Source: Acidimicrobiaceae bacterium
GTDB taxonomy: Bacteria; Actinomycetota; Acidimicrobiia; Acidimicrobiales; UBA8190
Length of the DNA: 8,795 bases
Assembly: GCA_003453695.1 (NCBI GenBank)
Contig: DMNK01000147.1
Location: 1-8,795 of the forward strand
Direction of reading: 5' to 3'
The notes below the pieces were generated by a model. It made no database searches and had not been told where the DNA came from. It saw nothing but the letters and a program-made list of their open reading frames with translations. Position numbers and translations under genes: made by a program. Positions 1 through 7,054 of this stretch are shown piece after piece. Position 1 is the first letter of the stretch; the number at the start of each line of letters is the position of its first letter.

Positions 1-896
1 GCCAGGTGCTCGTCGCCGAACGCGGTGCCACAGGACGCGACCGCCGTCGTCACCCCGGCCAGGTGCATCGCCATCACGTCGGTGTAGCCCTCGACCACGA
101 CCGCCTGATGCCCCTTGGCGATGTCGCGCTTGGCCAGATCGATGCCGAACATCACCGACGACTTCTTGTACAGCTGCGTCTCGGGGGTGTTGATGTACTT
201 GGCCTCCATGGGGTCGTCGTCGAATAGCCGCCGCGCCCCAAAGCCGATGACCTCGCCCGCCGACGACCGAATCGGCCACAGCAGCCGACGATGAAACCTG
301 TCCATCGGGCCGCGGCGACCTTCCCTCGATAGGCCTGCGGTCTCGAGTTCCTTGAACTCAAAGCCCTTGCGCACCAGATGCTTTGTCAGCGAGTCCCAGC
401 CCGAGGGCGCGAATCCGCAGCCGAAGTGGCGAGCGGCGTCGGCATCGAAGTTCCGCTCAGTGAGGTAGCGCCGGGCTGGCGCCGCCTCCTCGGACTCCAG
501 CGCCTGCGCGTAAAACGCCGCGGCTTCCGCGTTGGCCGCGACGAGCCTGCTGCGGCTGCCGCGGTCGCGCTGCACGTTGGTGGCCGCCGCGCCGGTGTAG
601 GTGATCGTGTGGCCGACGCGGTCGGCAAGCATCTCGACGGCCTCGACAAATCCGACGTGCTCGATCTTCTGGATGAACGCGTAGACGTCGCCGCCCTCGG
701 AGCAGCCGAAGCAGTGAAACTGGCCGTGATTGGGCCGCACATGGAACGACGGCGACTTCTCGTCGTGGAATGGGCACAGGCCCTTCAGTGAGTCAGCTCC
801 GGCACGCTTGAGCTGCACGTAATCACCGACGACGTCGTCGATGCGGGCCTTTTCACGAATGGCGGCGATATCGCGATCAGAGATCCGCCCGGCCAT
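1..896 (-). CDS. dnaG: DNA primase DnaG, N-terminal part (runs off the window start)
   Basis: DnaG makes the RNA primers for DNA replication at the fork, together with the replicative helicase. The 298 codons present begin MAGRISDRDIAAIREKAR and continue in one open frame to base 1. An N-terminal CHC2 zinc-binding domain is visible with ligands C41, H44, C62 and C65 (motifs CPFH and CFGC). The polymerase core follows, with WDSLTKHL near residue 190 and GFGARRLFDDD near 230. The Toprim domain opens with EGYTDVMAMH, whose E269 is the expected metal-binding acidic residue. Mycobacterial DnaG is about 640 residues, so the rest of Toprim and the helicase-binding C-terminus lie outside. The ATG at 896 gives the usual mycobacterial N-terminus; no strong Shine-Dalgarno precedes it. 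It lies 24 bp downstream of sodC on the same strand and may be co-transcribed. The protein matches Mycobacterium DnaG closely from memory; no search was run. Confidence 0.97.
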   Translation of the reverse strand, partial: MAGRISDRDIAAIREKARIDDVVGDYVQLKRAGADSLKGLCPFHDEKSPSFHVRPNHGQFHCFGCSEGGDVYAFIQKIEHVGFVEAVEMLADRVGHTITYTGAAATNVQRDRGSRSRLVAANAEAAAFYAQALESEEAAPARRYLTERNFDADAARHFGCGFAPSGWDSLTKHLVRKGFEFKELETAGLSREGRRGPMDRFHRRLLWPIRSSAGEVIGFGARRLFDDDPMEAKYINTPETQLYKKSSVMFGIDLAKRDIAKGHQAVVVEGYTDVMAMHLAGVTTAVASCGTAFGDEHL

Positions 897-920
897 CGGC
901 TCAGTGTAGAGCTGTTGTCG

Positions 921-1493
921 TTAGCCGGTGCCAATCACGCCACAGGCGAAGCGCTTCTCTGCGTCGGGAGTGTTTTCCGCGCCGTGCACCATCAGAGCGG
1001 TCTTGCTGCCCGCCAACAATTCGTCCCTGGTGAACGCGTCGGTGGTGGTCACAAGATATGCGGCACCGTCCTTGCGGACCTCGAGCGTCGACAGGTCACC
1101 GCTGGGCGGTTCCCCGGTGTGCCCCGGAGCTTGGTAATGCATGCCGGCCGACATGAAATCGCCGGGCGGACCGCCCATCGGGTCAGCCGAGTTCGGCTCG
1201 CACTTGCCGATCGCGTGGATGTGCAAGCCATGCAATCCCGGCGTCAGGACGCCATTCGCGGTCGTCTTCACCGTGACAGTGGCATAGCCGTTGGCAAATT
1301 CGAAGGTGGCCGTGGCCACCGAACGACCGTCGGCTGTGTGCAGTTCGGCGCTGAGGGTCTGGGCAGAAGGGGCAGCGCTAGTAGAGGATTTGCCGGCGGA
1401 CGACGAAGTGCTGGACTGCTGATGGGAGCTGCAGCCGCCCAGGACGACGGCAGCCGACAAGATCGCGACAACAACATTGGTGTGCTTGGCCAT
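921..1493 (-). CDS. sodC: Lipoprotein copper superoxide dismutase (SodC family), short-loop variant
   Basis: The 190-residue product is an exported SodC that would convert superoxide to hydrogen peroxide outside the cytoplasmic membrane. It begins [16 protein letters not shown] and has a lipobox VLGGC with C21 as the lipidation site, then a Ser/Thr-rich linker (22-45). The SOD domain has copper ligands H91 and H93 in HGLHIH, H119 (GMHYQAPGH) and H170 (MVHG). Disulfide cysteines are C98 and C184, and the active-site arginine is R181 in [10 protein letters not shown]133 and possibly H125 remain from the zinc site, but the other zinc histidine is missing, as in M. tuberculosis SodC. Only ten residues separate H170 from R181, so the electrostatic loop is largely deleted. 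The frame stays open far upstream, but the ATG at 1493 is chosen because it starts the signal peptide. It lies 11 bp after the dgt stop and 24 bp before dnaG. Confidence 0.93.
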   Translation of the reverse strand: MAKHTNVVVAILSAAVVLGGCSSHQQSSTSSSAGKSSTSAAPSAQTLSAELHTADGRSVATATFEFANGYATVTVKTTANGVLTPGLHGLHIHAIGKCEPNSADPMGGPPGDFMSAGMHYQAPGHTGEPPSGDLSTLEVRKDGAAYLVTTTDAFTRDELLAGSKTALMVHGAENTPDAEKRFACGVIGTG

Positions 1494-1504
1494 GAACACC
1501 AAGC

Positions 1505-1852
1505 CTAGGCGGTCTCGATGCGCTCCAGACGTCCCTCGGTGAAGGAGGCGATCTGGTCGACGATGACCCGCAGCCGCTCGCCGTCGTCGGCGGCGGTGTT
1601 GAAGGCCGCAGCGAACACGGGGTCGAGGGTTCGGGGCGCGCCGGCCAGCAGCCAATGCGCCACCCGATGGATTCGCTCGCGTTGGGAGCGCTGATGCTCC
1701 TGATGACGCGGATCGGACATGATGAATTGCAGCGCCAGGGTCTTGAGCACCGCGACCTCGGCGCGCACCACCTCCGAGACCCGCAAGTCGGTTTGGTAGC
1801 GGGCGAGCGGCCCGGCACCCGCGGCGGCCCGGGTGGCGGCGATCGCCGCCGA
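1505..1852 (-). pseudogene. dgt: C-terminal fragment of dGTP triphosphohydrolase (Dgt)
   Basis: The last 114 codons of the chimeric frame match the C-terminus of mycobacterial Dgt. Recognisable segments are [66 protein letters not shown] and [15 protein letters not shown]. Dgt hydrolyses dGTP and related dNTPs to nucleosides and triphosphate, controlling the nucleotide pool. The N-terminal roughly 300 residues, including the HD-domain metal and catalytic residues, are absent, so this fragment cannot be an active hydrolase. Its position upstream of sodC and dnaG on the same strand agrees with the known dgt-dnaG neighbourhood of mycobacteria. The intact gene would be expected in the source genome; its loss here comes from the join near 1850, not from gradual decay, since no stop or frameshift is seen in the fragment. 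Confidence 0.9.
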
Positions 1853-3553
1853 GGCGGCGGCCTGCTCGTTGTCGTTGATGGCGATGAGCGCCCGGCCGGC
1901 GCGAGCTTTTCGCATGCCCCGGGCCACCAGGATGGCCAGACCGAGGAAGCCCAGACACACCAGGTACATGGCGTAGTTGCTGCTCAGGCTGAAGCGTTGC
2001 AGCAACAGTGGCCGTGAAACCCCGGTCGAGGGGATGAACTGCGGGAATGTGGCGTCGTTCAAGAAGTACTGGTCGAGGGCCACCGCCAGCGCCAAGGTGG
2101 TGACGGCCAGGAAGAGCCCCTTGATGCGCAGTGCCGGGAGGCCGACCAGAAGGGCCACGGCGCCGCCGGCGAGTGCGGCCGCCGCCATGACCGCGAAGAA
2201 GTCGACGTTGAAGCGCGACACGAGGTTCCCGGCCACCACGCCGGCTACTCCGGCGATGCCGATCTGGCCCAGGCTGATCTGGCCCAGCCACCCGGTGAGC
2301 ACCACCAGGGACACCCCCACGATGGCCCACACCACGGCGAAGCCCGCCAACAACTGGTTGGAAGGGCCCCAGAAGGAAGGAATGGCGATGAACGCCGCCG
2401 TCAAGACGGCGAACCCGATCCAGCGCGCCCCGCGGATCTCGGGTAGGTGACGCAGCTCGCGGGGAATGGGCTTGAGCGCCCCGATGGCCGCCCACGACGA
2501 GGCCCCGAGGCCCAGGGCCCGGGACATCCTTCCGGACTGCGCCAAGAAGGCCACCACGATGATCCCGAGATAGATCGCCCACAAGATGGCCGGGTTGCCG
2601 GCGGTGTTCCAGCGCACCAGGGACTGAACGATCCCGAGCCCCACCCCACTGGCCAGGGCTATGGGCAGCGACTCGAAGCGGGCCAAGGTGGCCACCACCA
2701 GGACGGGCAGCAGGACGATGGCCGGGTCGAGAGCGAGCTGCGGCTGCACGCCGTTGAACGGCGCCGACAGCATGTAGCTGAGGGCGGCTAAGGCGCCGGC
2801 GATGATCCAGACGATGGTGACGAGCCGGCGGACCGGTATCCCGAAGGTGAGTGCCCGGTCGTTGTTCTCCGCGGCGGCGCGCACGCCGATTCCCGCATTT
2901 GTCTTCAACAGGAACCACGCCAGAAAAGCCAGCACCAGTGGCAGCACCACGACCACCAGCACCTCGGCGCTGTGGAAGGTGAAGACGTCGATGGTGAAGT
3001 GAACGTTGAACGGTGGTGCGAAGGCGCCGAGCAGGGCGTTGAAGTGCTCGTCCTGTGTACCCATGTACTGGAAGGCGCCGAACACCTGGGCCAGGGCCAC
3101 CGTGGCCACCAACAGGATGAGCCTGGGCTTGTCGCGGAAGGGTCGAAGGAAGAACCTGTCGGTGAGCCCGCCCAGAACGGCGCCGGCGGCCACGGCTGCC
3201 AGCAGGGCGACCCAGTAATTGAGCCCGTGCACCTTGACCATGCCGATGGCGAGTGCACCCACCAGGCTCCCCATGGCCATGTGGGAGAAGTTGATGAACC
3301 GCTGGGCCCGGTACACGAGGATGAGCCCCATGGCACCGAGGGACGTCACCGCGCCATAGACCACCCCCACGAGGACGATGCCCAGTGGGGCGTGCTTGAA
3401 GACGTAGCCATTGTGGCCGCTTATCACTTCGGCGATCACGTAGGCGACGATGAGCGCAGCTATGCCGATCGCCCATCGCGCCGCCTTGGGAAGCCCCTGC
3501 CAGCGCTCGAGGGCTGTTCGCCCCCGCTCCAGGGTGGCGACGATCGCGGTCAC
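1505..3553 (-). CDS. Fused LivH-LivM branched-chain amino acid ABC permease, joined in frame to a Dgt tail (chimeric ORF)
   Basis: Residues 1-568 form a HAAT-family permease that would carry branched-chain amino acids or related substrates through the membrane. The LivH-like half (about 45-340) has many hydrophobic segments, NFSHMAMG near 88, and the cytoplasmic coupling motif [15 protein letters not shown] near 227. The LivM-like half (about 375-568) has [17 protein letters not shown] near 419, [18 protein letters not shown] near 472, and the ATPase-coupling motif [15 protein letters not shown] near 553. LivH and LivM are usually separate proteins. At residue 568, where LivM should continue into its last membrane segments, the sequence switches to Dgt C-terminus (569-682). 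The GTG start at 3553 is supported by GAGGAG about 7 nt upstream. The gene follows the binding-protein gene by 80 bp. The whole frame is open, but the product is probably not a natural protein; the true permease lacks its end here. Confidence 0.85.
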   Translation of the reverse strand: MTAIVATLERGRTALERWQGLPKAARWAIGIAALIVAYVIAEVISGHNGYVFKHAPLGIVLVGVVYGAVTSLGAMGLILVYRAQRFINFSHMAMGSLVGALAIGMVKVHGLNYWVALLAAVAAGAVLGGLTDRFFLRPFRDKPRLILLVATVALAQVFGAFQYMGTQDEHFNALLGAFAPPFNVHFTIDVFTFHSAEVLVVVVLPLVLAFLAWFLLKTNAGIGVRAAAENNDRALTFGIPVRRLVTIVWIIAGALAALSYMLSAPFNGVQPQLALDPAIVLLPVLVVATLARFESLPIALASGVGLGIVQSLVRWNTAGNPAILWAIYLGIIVVAFLAQSGRMSRALGLGASSWAAIGALKPIPRELRHLPEIRGARWIGFAVLTAAFIAIPSFWGPSNQLLAGFAVVWAIVGVSLVVLTGWLGQISLGQIGIAGVAGVVAGNLVSRFNVDFFAVMAAAALAGGAVALLVGLPALRIKGLFLAVTTLALAVALDQYFLNDATFPQFIPSTGVSRPLLLQRFSLSSNYAMYLVCLGFLGLAILVARGMRKARAGRALIAINDNEQAAASAAIAATRAAAGAGPLARYQTDLRVSEVVRAEVAVLKTLALQFIMSDPRHQEHQRSQRERIHRVAHWLLAGAPRTLDPVFAAAFNTAADDGERLRVIVDQIASFTEGRLERIETA
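1835..1850. repeat. 16-bp perfect palindrome beside the junction
   Basis: GGCGGCGATCGCCGCC reads the same on both strands. It overlaps the inverted repeat at 1844-1859, so the join lies in a cluster of self-complementary GCC/GGC triplets. It also encodes part of the Dgt segment (AAIAA), so it may be simple coding bias and not a functional site. Confidence 0.7.
1844..1859. other. Chimeric junction between mycobacterial DNA and an unrelated actinobacterial operon
   Basis: On the minus strand the LivM motif ending NDNEQAAAS runs directly into the Dgt segment [11 protein letters not shown]. Both families should continue past this point, so both are broken at the same place. The codons GCC GCC TCG could belong to either parent (LivM ...AAAS; Dgt ...ASAAIA), giving a short microhomology. 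The exact base cannot be fixed closer than about 1847-1858. A 7-bp inverted repeat with a 2-nt spacer (1844-1859) lies on the join. Confidence 0.85.
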
Positions 3554-3633
3554 GGCTCGCTCCTCGCTGTCGGTACGGTCACCGGGGCCCCACGCTCACA
3601 GTCGCCTCTGGGTTCGAACTCGGCCGTTGGACA
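3554..3633 (-). promoter_or_regulatory. Short spacer carrying the permease ribosome-binding site
   Basis: These 80 bp separate the stop of the binding-protein gene from the GTG start of the permease. The minus strand shows GAGGAG about 7 nt before the GTG, a good Shine-Dalgarno. I see no T-tract terminator and no clear promoter, so read-through from the upstream gene is likely. Confidence 0.55.
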
Positions 3634-5544
3634 TCACGATGAGGGGATCGGGCAGCCGGGAGCGCCCCCGGGGACCGACGATGCCGTCCAGCGTGCTCCG
3701 TTGTTGGCGCCCTGGATGTAGGCCCCCTGTTTGCCGTTGTAGGGCGAGATGGTGTTGGGGCTCCAGCACACCTCCCGGAAGTCGTTCGGGGTCGTGTACT
3801 GCGTCGGGCTCCACCCCCATTGTCCGTACGGACCTTCGCGTGGCGGATAGGCGAACATGCCCTTTTGGAACGTGGCCGGGGTCAAGTCGGGCCCAGCCAT
3901 TTGGATCCCTATGGCCAACATGGCCATCTGCACGTAGATGAGATTCACGAAGAACGACGGGCCCTGACCACTGCAAATGGAGGGATTGCTCTGGCACCCG
4001 ACCTCGTAGGCGGCGTATCCCAACGTCTGGGTGTAGGGGACGGTCGCCTCATTGGGGCTGATCCCGAAGGCGTGTTGGTAGAACTGCTGGTTGTACAGTT
4101 GGCCGACGTAGTCCTGGTCGACCAGCGCCGCACCGATCTCGACGAATTCAGGGAAGTAGTTCTGCTGGGCGGCGGCGCCCGAGAGGTAGACCGGGAAGAT
4201 CGGGTCGCAGCCGCAGACGATCGTCGTGTAGCCAGCCGCCTTGAGCTGGGCCACCAGGTTGGCAGCCTGCTGCGACTCGGTCTGAAGGTCCAGGGTGTAA
4301 GCGAACTGGGTGTCGTCGCAGCCGTGGGCGTGCATGATCGCCGAGAACACTTGCACCGAGACCTGATACAGCTCGTTCTGTGGAGCGATGCCGGCGATCT
4401 TGCGGGGCTGGCCCCTCAGGCTGCCGCCGGCGTAGGCGGCACCTTGGTTGCAGAGCTTGCTCACCGCGTAATACCCGATGTCCGTGGCCAGGTCCGTGCC
4501 GTCTGTGGCGATCGACCAGTCATAGGGGGCGTGCTGCTGGTGCCAGAAGTTCGGCATGTACGGGTCGCCGAAGCCCATGACCCCGTCCTGCCACAGGGCG
4601 GTGGCGTAGGGCTCTGACTCGGCCGTCAAGTCTGCGAATGCGCCCATCGACTGGGCCGTGGCGGCGTCGGCTTCGGCAGCCCCCTGGCCATATCCCTGTA
4701 ACTCGTTGGAGAGCGATCCCTGGCCGGTGAAGTACTTGACGACGATCTTGCGGCCGTAGAACTGAAAGTGCGTGTTGAAGTACTGGACGATGGCGTTCAA
4801 CGTGCGCTCGTTGTCGGCGTTGGTGTCCTGCAGCTGTGCGCCGGCCAGCTGGGCCAGGGTGTTCTGGAAGTTCTGGTCGGTGGTGAGCCGGGCGGTGACC
4901 GTGATGGTGTTGCCGTCCACACCCTTGGCAGTGGCCCCGCCGTTGTTGCCGGCGAACTGGGTGCACGGCGGCGCATACGGGTCGCCGGGCACCTGGTTGC
5001 CGCTGCAGGAGCTGACGACCGCCCCCGTTCCGGCGCTGCCAGCCGCACCCGACGTGGCGCCGCTCGCCACTTGGCCGTTCTGGGCGGTGGTCTGCCCGCC
5101 CGTGGTCCCGGTCGATCCCAGCGAGCCGGTGGGCCGGCTGGCGAAGGTGTTGGCGACGGGCGGAGTGGTGCTCGGCACGAGCGTGGCCACGAGGGCGATG
5201 ACGGCGAGAAGCACCACCGCCGGCGCGTAGCCCCGCAGCAGCCGGTGCTGAAGGAGGAAGGCGCCGATGGCTTCTCGGCGTGGCGCTCCTGCGGCACCGC
5301 GGGTGGCGAGGAACAGTGCGAGGCCGGTGAGGACGATGACCCCGAGCACCGCTCCCAGCACGATGGCTGCCGTGCTGACGCCGCTCGAGTGGGTCGAGCG
5401 AGGGAGCTTGCTCGGGAAGATGGCGGCGATGAGCACCACCACCAGCACCACTACCGCCACCGCTGTGTACCCCTGCATCAGGCGCCCGAACACCGGCCGC
5501 TTGCCCGCCGCGGGCGGGCCGGCAGCGCCGTTCAAAGTCGTCAC
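3634..5544 (-). CDS. Membrane-tethered extracellular substrate-binding protein of an ABC transporter (type 1 periplasmic-binding fold, LivJ-like)
   Basis: The 636-residue protein would capture substrate outside the cell for the LivHM-type permease encoded next. Hydrophobic segments at about 27-43, 58-80 and 107-123 give an N-in topology that puts the rest outside. A Gly/Ser/Thr/Ala linker follows (about 125-180), then a globular domain (about 205-620) typical of Peripla_BP_6-like binders: ITVTARLTTDQN near 214, YFNTHFQFYGRKIVVKYF near 255, LKAAGYTTIVCG near 434, and an Asn/Tyr/Trp-rich C-terminus. There is no signal peptide or lipobox, unlike the usual Gram-positive binding lipoprotein. Ten cysteines lie in the external part. 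The GTG at 5544 is chosen: it follows the upstream stop by 4 nt and has GAGGAG at the right distance; an in-frame ATG at 5622 would overlap the previous gene by 74 bp. Substrate is unknown; branched-chain amino acids are only the family default. Confidence 0.82.
   Translation of the reverse strand: MTTLNGAAGPPAAGKRPVFGRLMQGYTAVAVVVLVVVLIAAIFPSKLPRSTHSSGVSTAAIVLGAVLGVIVLTGLALFLATRGAAGAPRREAIGAFLLQHRLLRGYAPAVVLLAVIALVATLVPSTTPPVANTFASRPTGSLGSTGTTGGQTTAQNGQVASGATSGAAGSAGTGAVVSSCSGNQVPGDPYAPPCTQFAGNNGGATAKGVDGNTITVTARLTTDQNFQNTLAQLAGAQLQDTNADNERTLNAIVQYFNTHFQFYGRKIVVKYFTGQGSLSNELQGYGQGAAEADAATAQSMGAFADLTAESEPYATALWQDGVMGFGDPYMPNFWHQQHAPYDWSIATDGTDLATDIGYYAVSKLCNQGAAYAGGSLRGQPRKIAGIAPQNELYQVSVQVFSAIMHAHGCDDTQFAYTLDLQTESQQAANLVAQLKAAGYTTIVCGCDPIFPVYLSGAAAQQNYFPEFVEIGAALVDQDYVGQLYNQQFYQHAFGISPNEATVPYTQTLGYAAYEVGCQSNPSICSGQGPSFFVNLIYVQMAMLAIGIQMAGPDLTPATFQKGMFAYPPREGPYGQWGWSPTQYTTPNDFREVCWSPNTISPYNGKQGAYIQGANNGARWTASSVPGGAPGCPIPSS
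5161..5484 (-). repeat. Duplicated transmembrane hairpin motif in the tethered binding protein
   Basis: Residues 21-48 and 101-128 of the binding protein look related. Both start RLxxGY, continue with a Val/Leu/Ala membrane segment and end in PS followed two residues later by P (RLMQGYTAVAVV...FPS and RLLRGYAPAVVL...VPS). This suggests internal duplication of a membrane segment with its cytoplasmic lead-in. The third segment (58-80) lies between the two copies. Confidence 0.55.
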
Positions 5545-5548
5545 CGGC

Positions 5549-7054
5549 TCACTCCTCGGGACCGCCTCCGGGTGCGGCAACCCCACTATCGGGACCGCCG
5601 GCGAGCGCCGACTTCTGGCCACGACGCATCAATCTTCGGTCGCCTTCGGCGAGGGCCAGTAGCAGAGCCAAGGCGCCGAGCCCGGCGCCGAGCAGGGGGC
5701 CACCCGCCGAGAAGCCGCGCAGCCGGGCCCTTGCTGCCTGGGAGGGCAACTTTGTCGGGGCGGCCTTGGCACCGCCCGTCGTGGTGGAGAGGTTGTTGGT
5801 GCTCCCCGGTAGGCCGAGGGAGCCGGGCGTGCCGAGTGACCCCGGGTTGAGGGCGCCGAGGGTCAAGTTGCCGAGGGTGAACTGGTTGGCCGCCAGCGGG
5901 CCGGCCGAGGAATTCACGCCTCCGAGCTCGGTGGAGAAGTAGCCCCCTCCGTCCAGCGAGGCAATGGTGACGTCCCCGATCGTTATGGCGTTGTCGCTCT
6001 GGCACAGTGCCGCTGAGATCTGCTGGCCGGCTTGGTTGTCCTCGAGCTGACCCAAGCTGTTGTAGGGGGCTTGGTCGCTCGAGAAGCCATTCTCGAGCCC
6101 GTTGGCGACTTGGTAGTAAGTCGGCTGCAGTCCGGTGACCACGGGGTCCACGACCGAGTCCCGCTGCGAGCTCGGAACGATCTCGATCTGCAGCGGCGAG
6201 ACGAACTGAATGCCCTGAGAGACGGTCGAGGTCGGGAAGTTGACTTGAATCCCGAGCGGTGCCAACGCCTGGTTGGCAGCGGTGAACACCTGTGAGAGAT
6301 CCGGTGACGCGGGCAGCGCAGTGCCACCGATGATGGCCTGACTGATTCCGAACGTCCCGGTCTGCTGGCCGCCACCGTTGACGGGGGTGACGCTCAGCCA
6401 GTGGAGGCCGTTCAGGACGACCGTCCCGCCACCGAGGCTGATGGATCCGATGTCGGAGCTGGCGCCGGCCTCGTCGACGCCGTTGACCACGCCCGACCAG
6501 GCTTTCGAATGCATGCCCGAGATCGTGAAGGCGTTGGAAGGGTCGGCGAGCGGCCCCGCGTAGGTGGTGTCGGCCTCGGCGTAGGGAGTGTTGCTGGCCT
6601 GCCCGAACTCGTTGGAGAAGTAGTCGGACTGGCTCGGGCCTTGGCTGATTCCCTGCGACGCCCCGGGCTCACCGCTTTCGACGATCAGTGGGCTGGGAAC
6701 GGCGCCGGCTACCTGGGGATTGGCTGGCGCGCCGCAGTTGTAGCTCTTCATGCTTGCGCCCACGGCACCGAGATCGACACCCTCGGACTGCGCCTTGGAC
6801 GAAGCACCGGTGTTGCCGGCCAGGGCCACTCCGAAGATGGCGCCTACGGCCAGCGAGCCCTCGTGCGGCCCGACCCACATCGACTGCGCCGACGAGCTGC
6901 CCTGGGTGAGGCCGCTGTCGGCGCCGGCCCCGCCCACTCCCGACAACATGGCGGCGCCCGCGCCGATGAGCGTGGCCGACGTCGCCCCCAGGCAGAAGCG
7001 CCACGTGCGTCGACGACCGCCAGTCCGCTTGGACCCTCCCCCCAGCATCTCCAT
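5549..7054 (-). CDS. Secreted protein of unknown function with C-terminal membrane anchor
   Basis: I do not recognise this 501-residue protein. It has a basic N-terminus (KRTGGRRRTWR, 9-19), a hydrophobic stretch (20-42) and a likely signal peptidase site after AGA at 45. The middle (about 46-400) is rich in Gly, Ser, Asn and Gln with few charges, suggesting an extracellular beta-rich fold. Two cysteines remain after cleavage (C107, C351) and could form a disulfide. A PGSLG-type linker (404-419) and a Thr/Lys/Pro/Arg stretch lead to a membrane segment (452-469) and a basic tail (EGDRRLMRR). It would thus be anchored with the bulk outside. The ATG at 7054 is chosen for its AAGGGGG ribosome-binding site 5 nt upstream and because the signal peptide begins there; the frame is open to 7228. 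Its stop lies 4 nt before the binding-protein GTG, so the two are probably translationally coupled. A role in substrate capture or transporter assembly is inferred from position only. Confidence 0.75.
   Translation of the reverse strand: MEMLGGGSKRTGGRRRTWRFCLGATSATLIGAGAAMLSGVGGAGADSGLTQGSSSAQSMWVGPHEGSLAVGAIFGVALAGNTGASSKAQSEGVDLGAVGASMKSYNCGAPANPQVAGAVPSPLIVESGEPGASQGISQGPSQSDYFSNEFGQASNTPYAEADTTYAGPLADPSNAFTISGMHSKAWSGVVNGVDEAGASSDIGSISLGGGTVVLNGLHWLSVTPVNGGGQQTGTFGISQAIIGGTALPASPDLSQVFTAANQALAPLGIQVNFPTSTVSQGIQFVSPLQIEIVPSSQRDSVVDPVVTGLQPTYYQVANGLENGFSSDQAPYNSLGQLEDNQAGQQISAALCQSDNAITIGDVTIASLDGGGYFSTELGGVNSSAGPLAANQFTLGNLTLGALNPGSLGTPGSLGLPGSTNNLSTTTGGAKAAPTKLPSQAARARLRGFSAGGPLLGAGLGALALLLALAEGDRRLMRRGQKSALAGGPDSGVAAPGGGPEE
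5798..5845 (-). repeat. PGSLG-type short tandem repeat in the linker of the secreted protein
   Basis: Residues 404-419 read PGSLGTPGSLGLPGST, three copies of a 5-6 residue unit. It separates the globular region from the membrane anchor and is probably a flexible spacer. Confidence 0.6.

Noticed and set aside
921..3476. A very long minus-strand open frame (851 codons) that ends with the SodC sequence.
   Set aside because: Its upstream part is an out-of-frame shadow of the permease, rich in Arg, Gly and Pro with no family similarity. Only the last 190 codons, from the signal-peptide ATG at 1493, are a gene.
1505..3553. A novel permease with a built-in nucleotide-hydrolase domain that senses dNTPs.
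   Set aside because: The Dgt part lacks the HD catalytic half and both genes are cut at the same base, next to an otherwise mycobacterial dgt-dnaG neighbourhood. A chimera explains it more simply.
3605..3625. GGTTCGAAC, like a tRNA T-loop, in the spacer before the permease gene.
   Set aside because: The flanking bases do not form a 5-bp T-stem on either strand, and no acceptor stem or anticodon arm is present.
4768..5850. A 360-codon plus-strand frame opposite the binding-protein gene.
   Set aside because: It is antisense to a well-supported gene, has biased Arg/Gly/His/Ala composition and no recognisable domain. It is a high-GC shadow.
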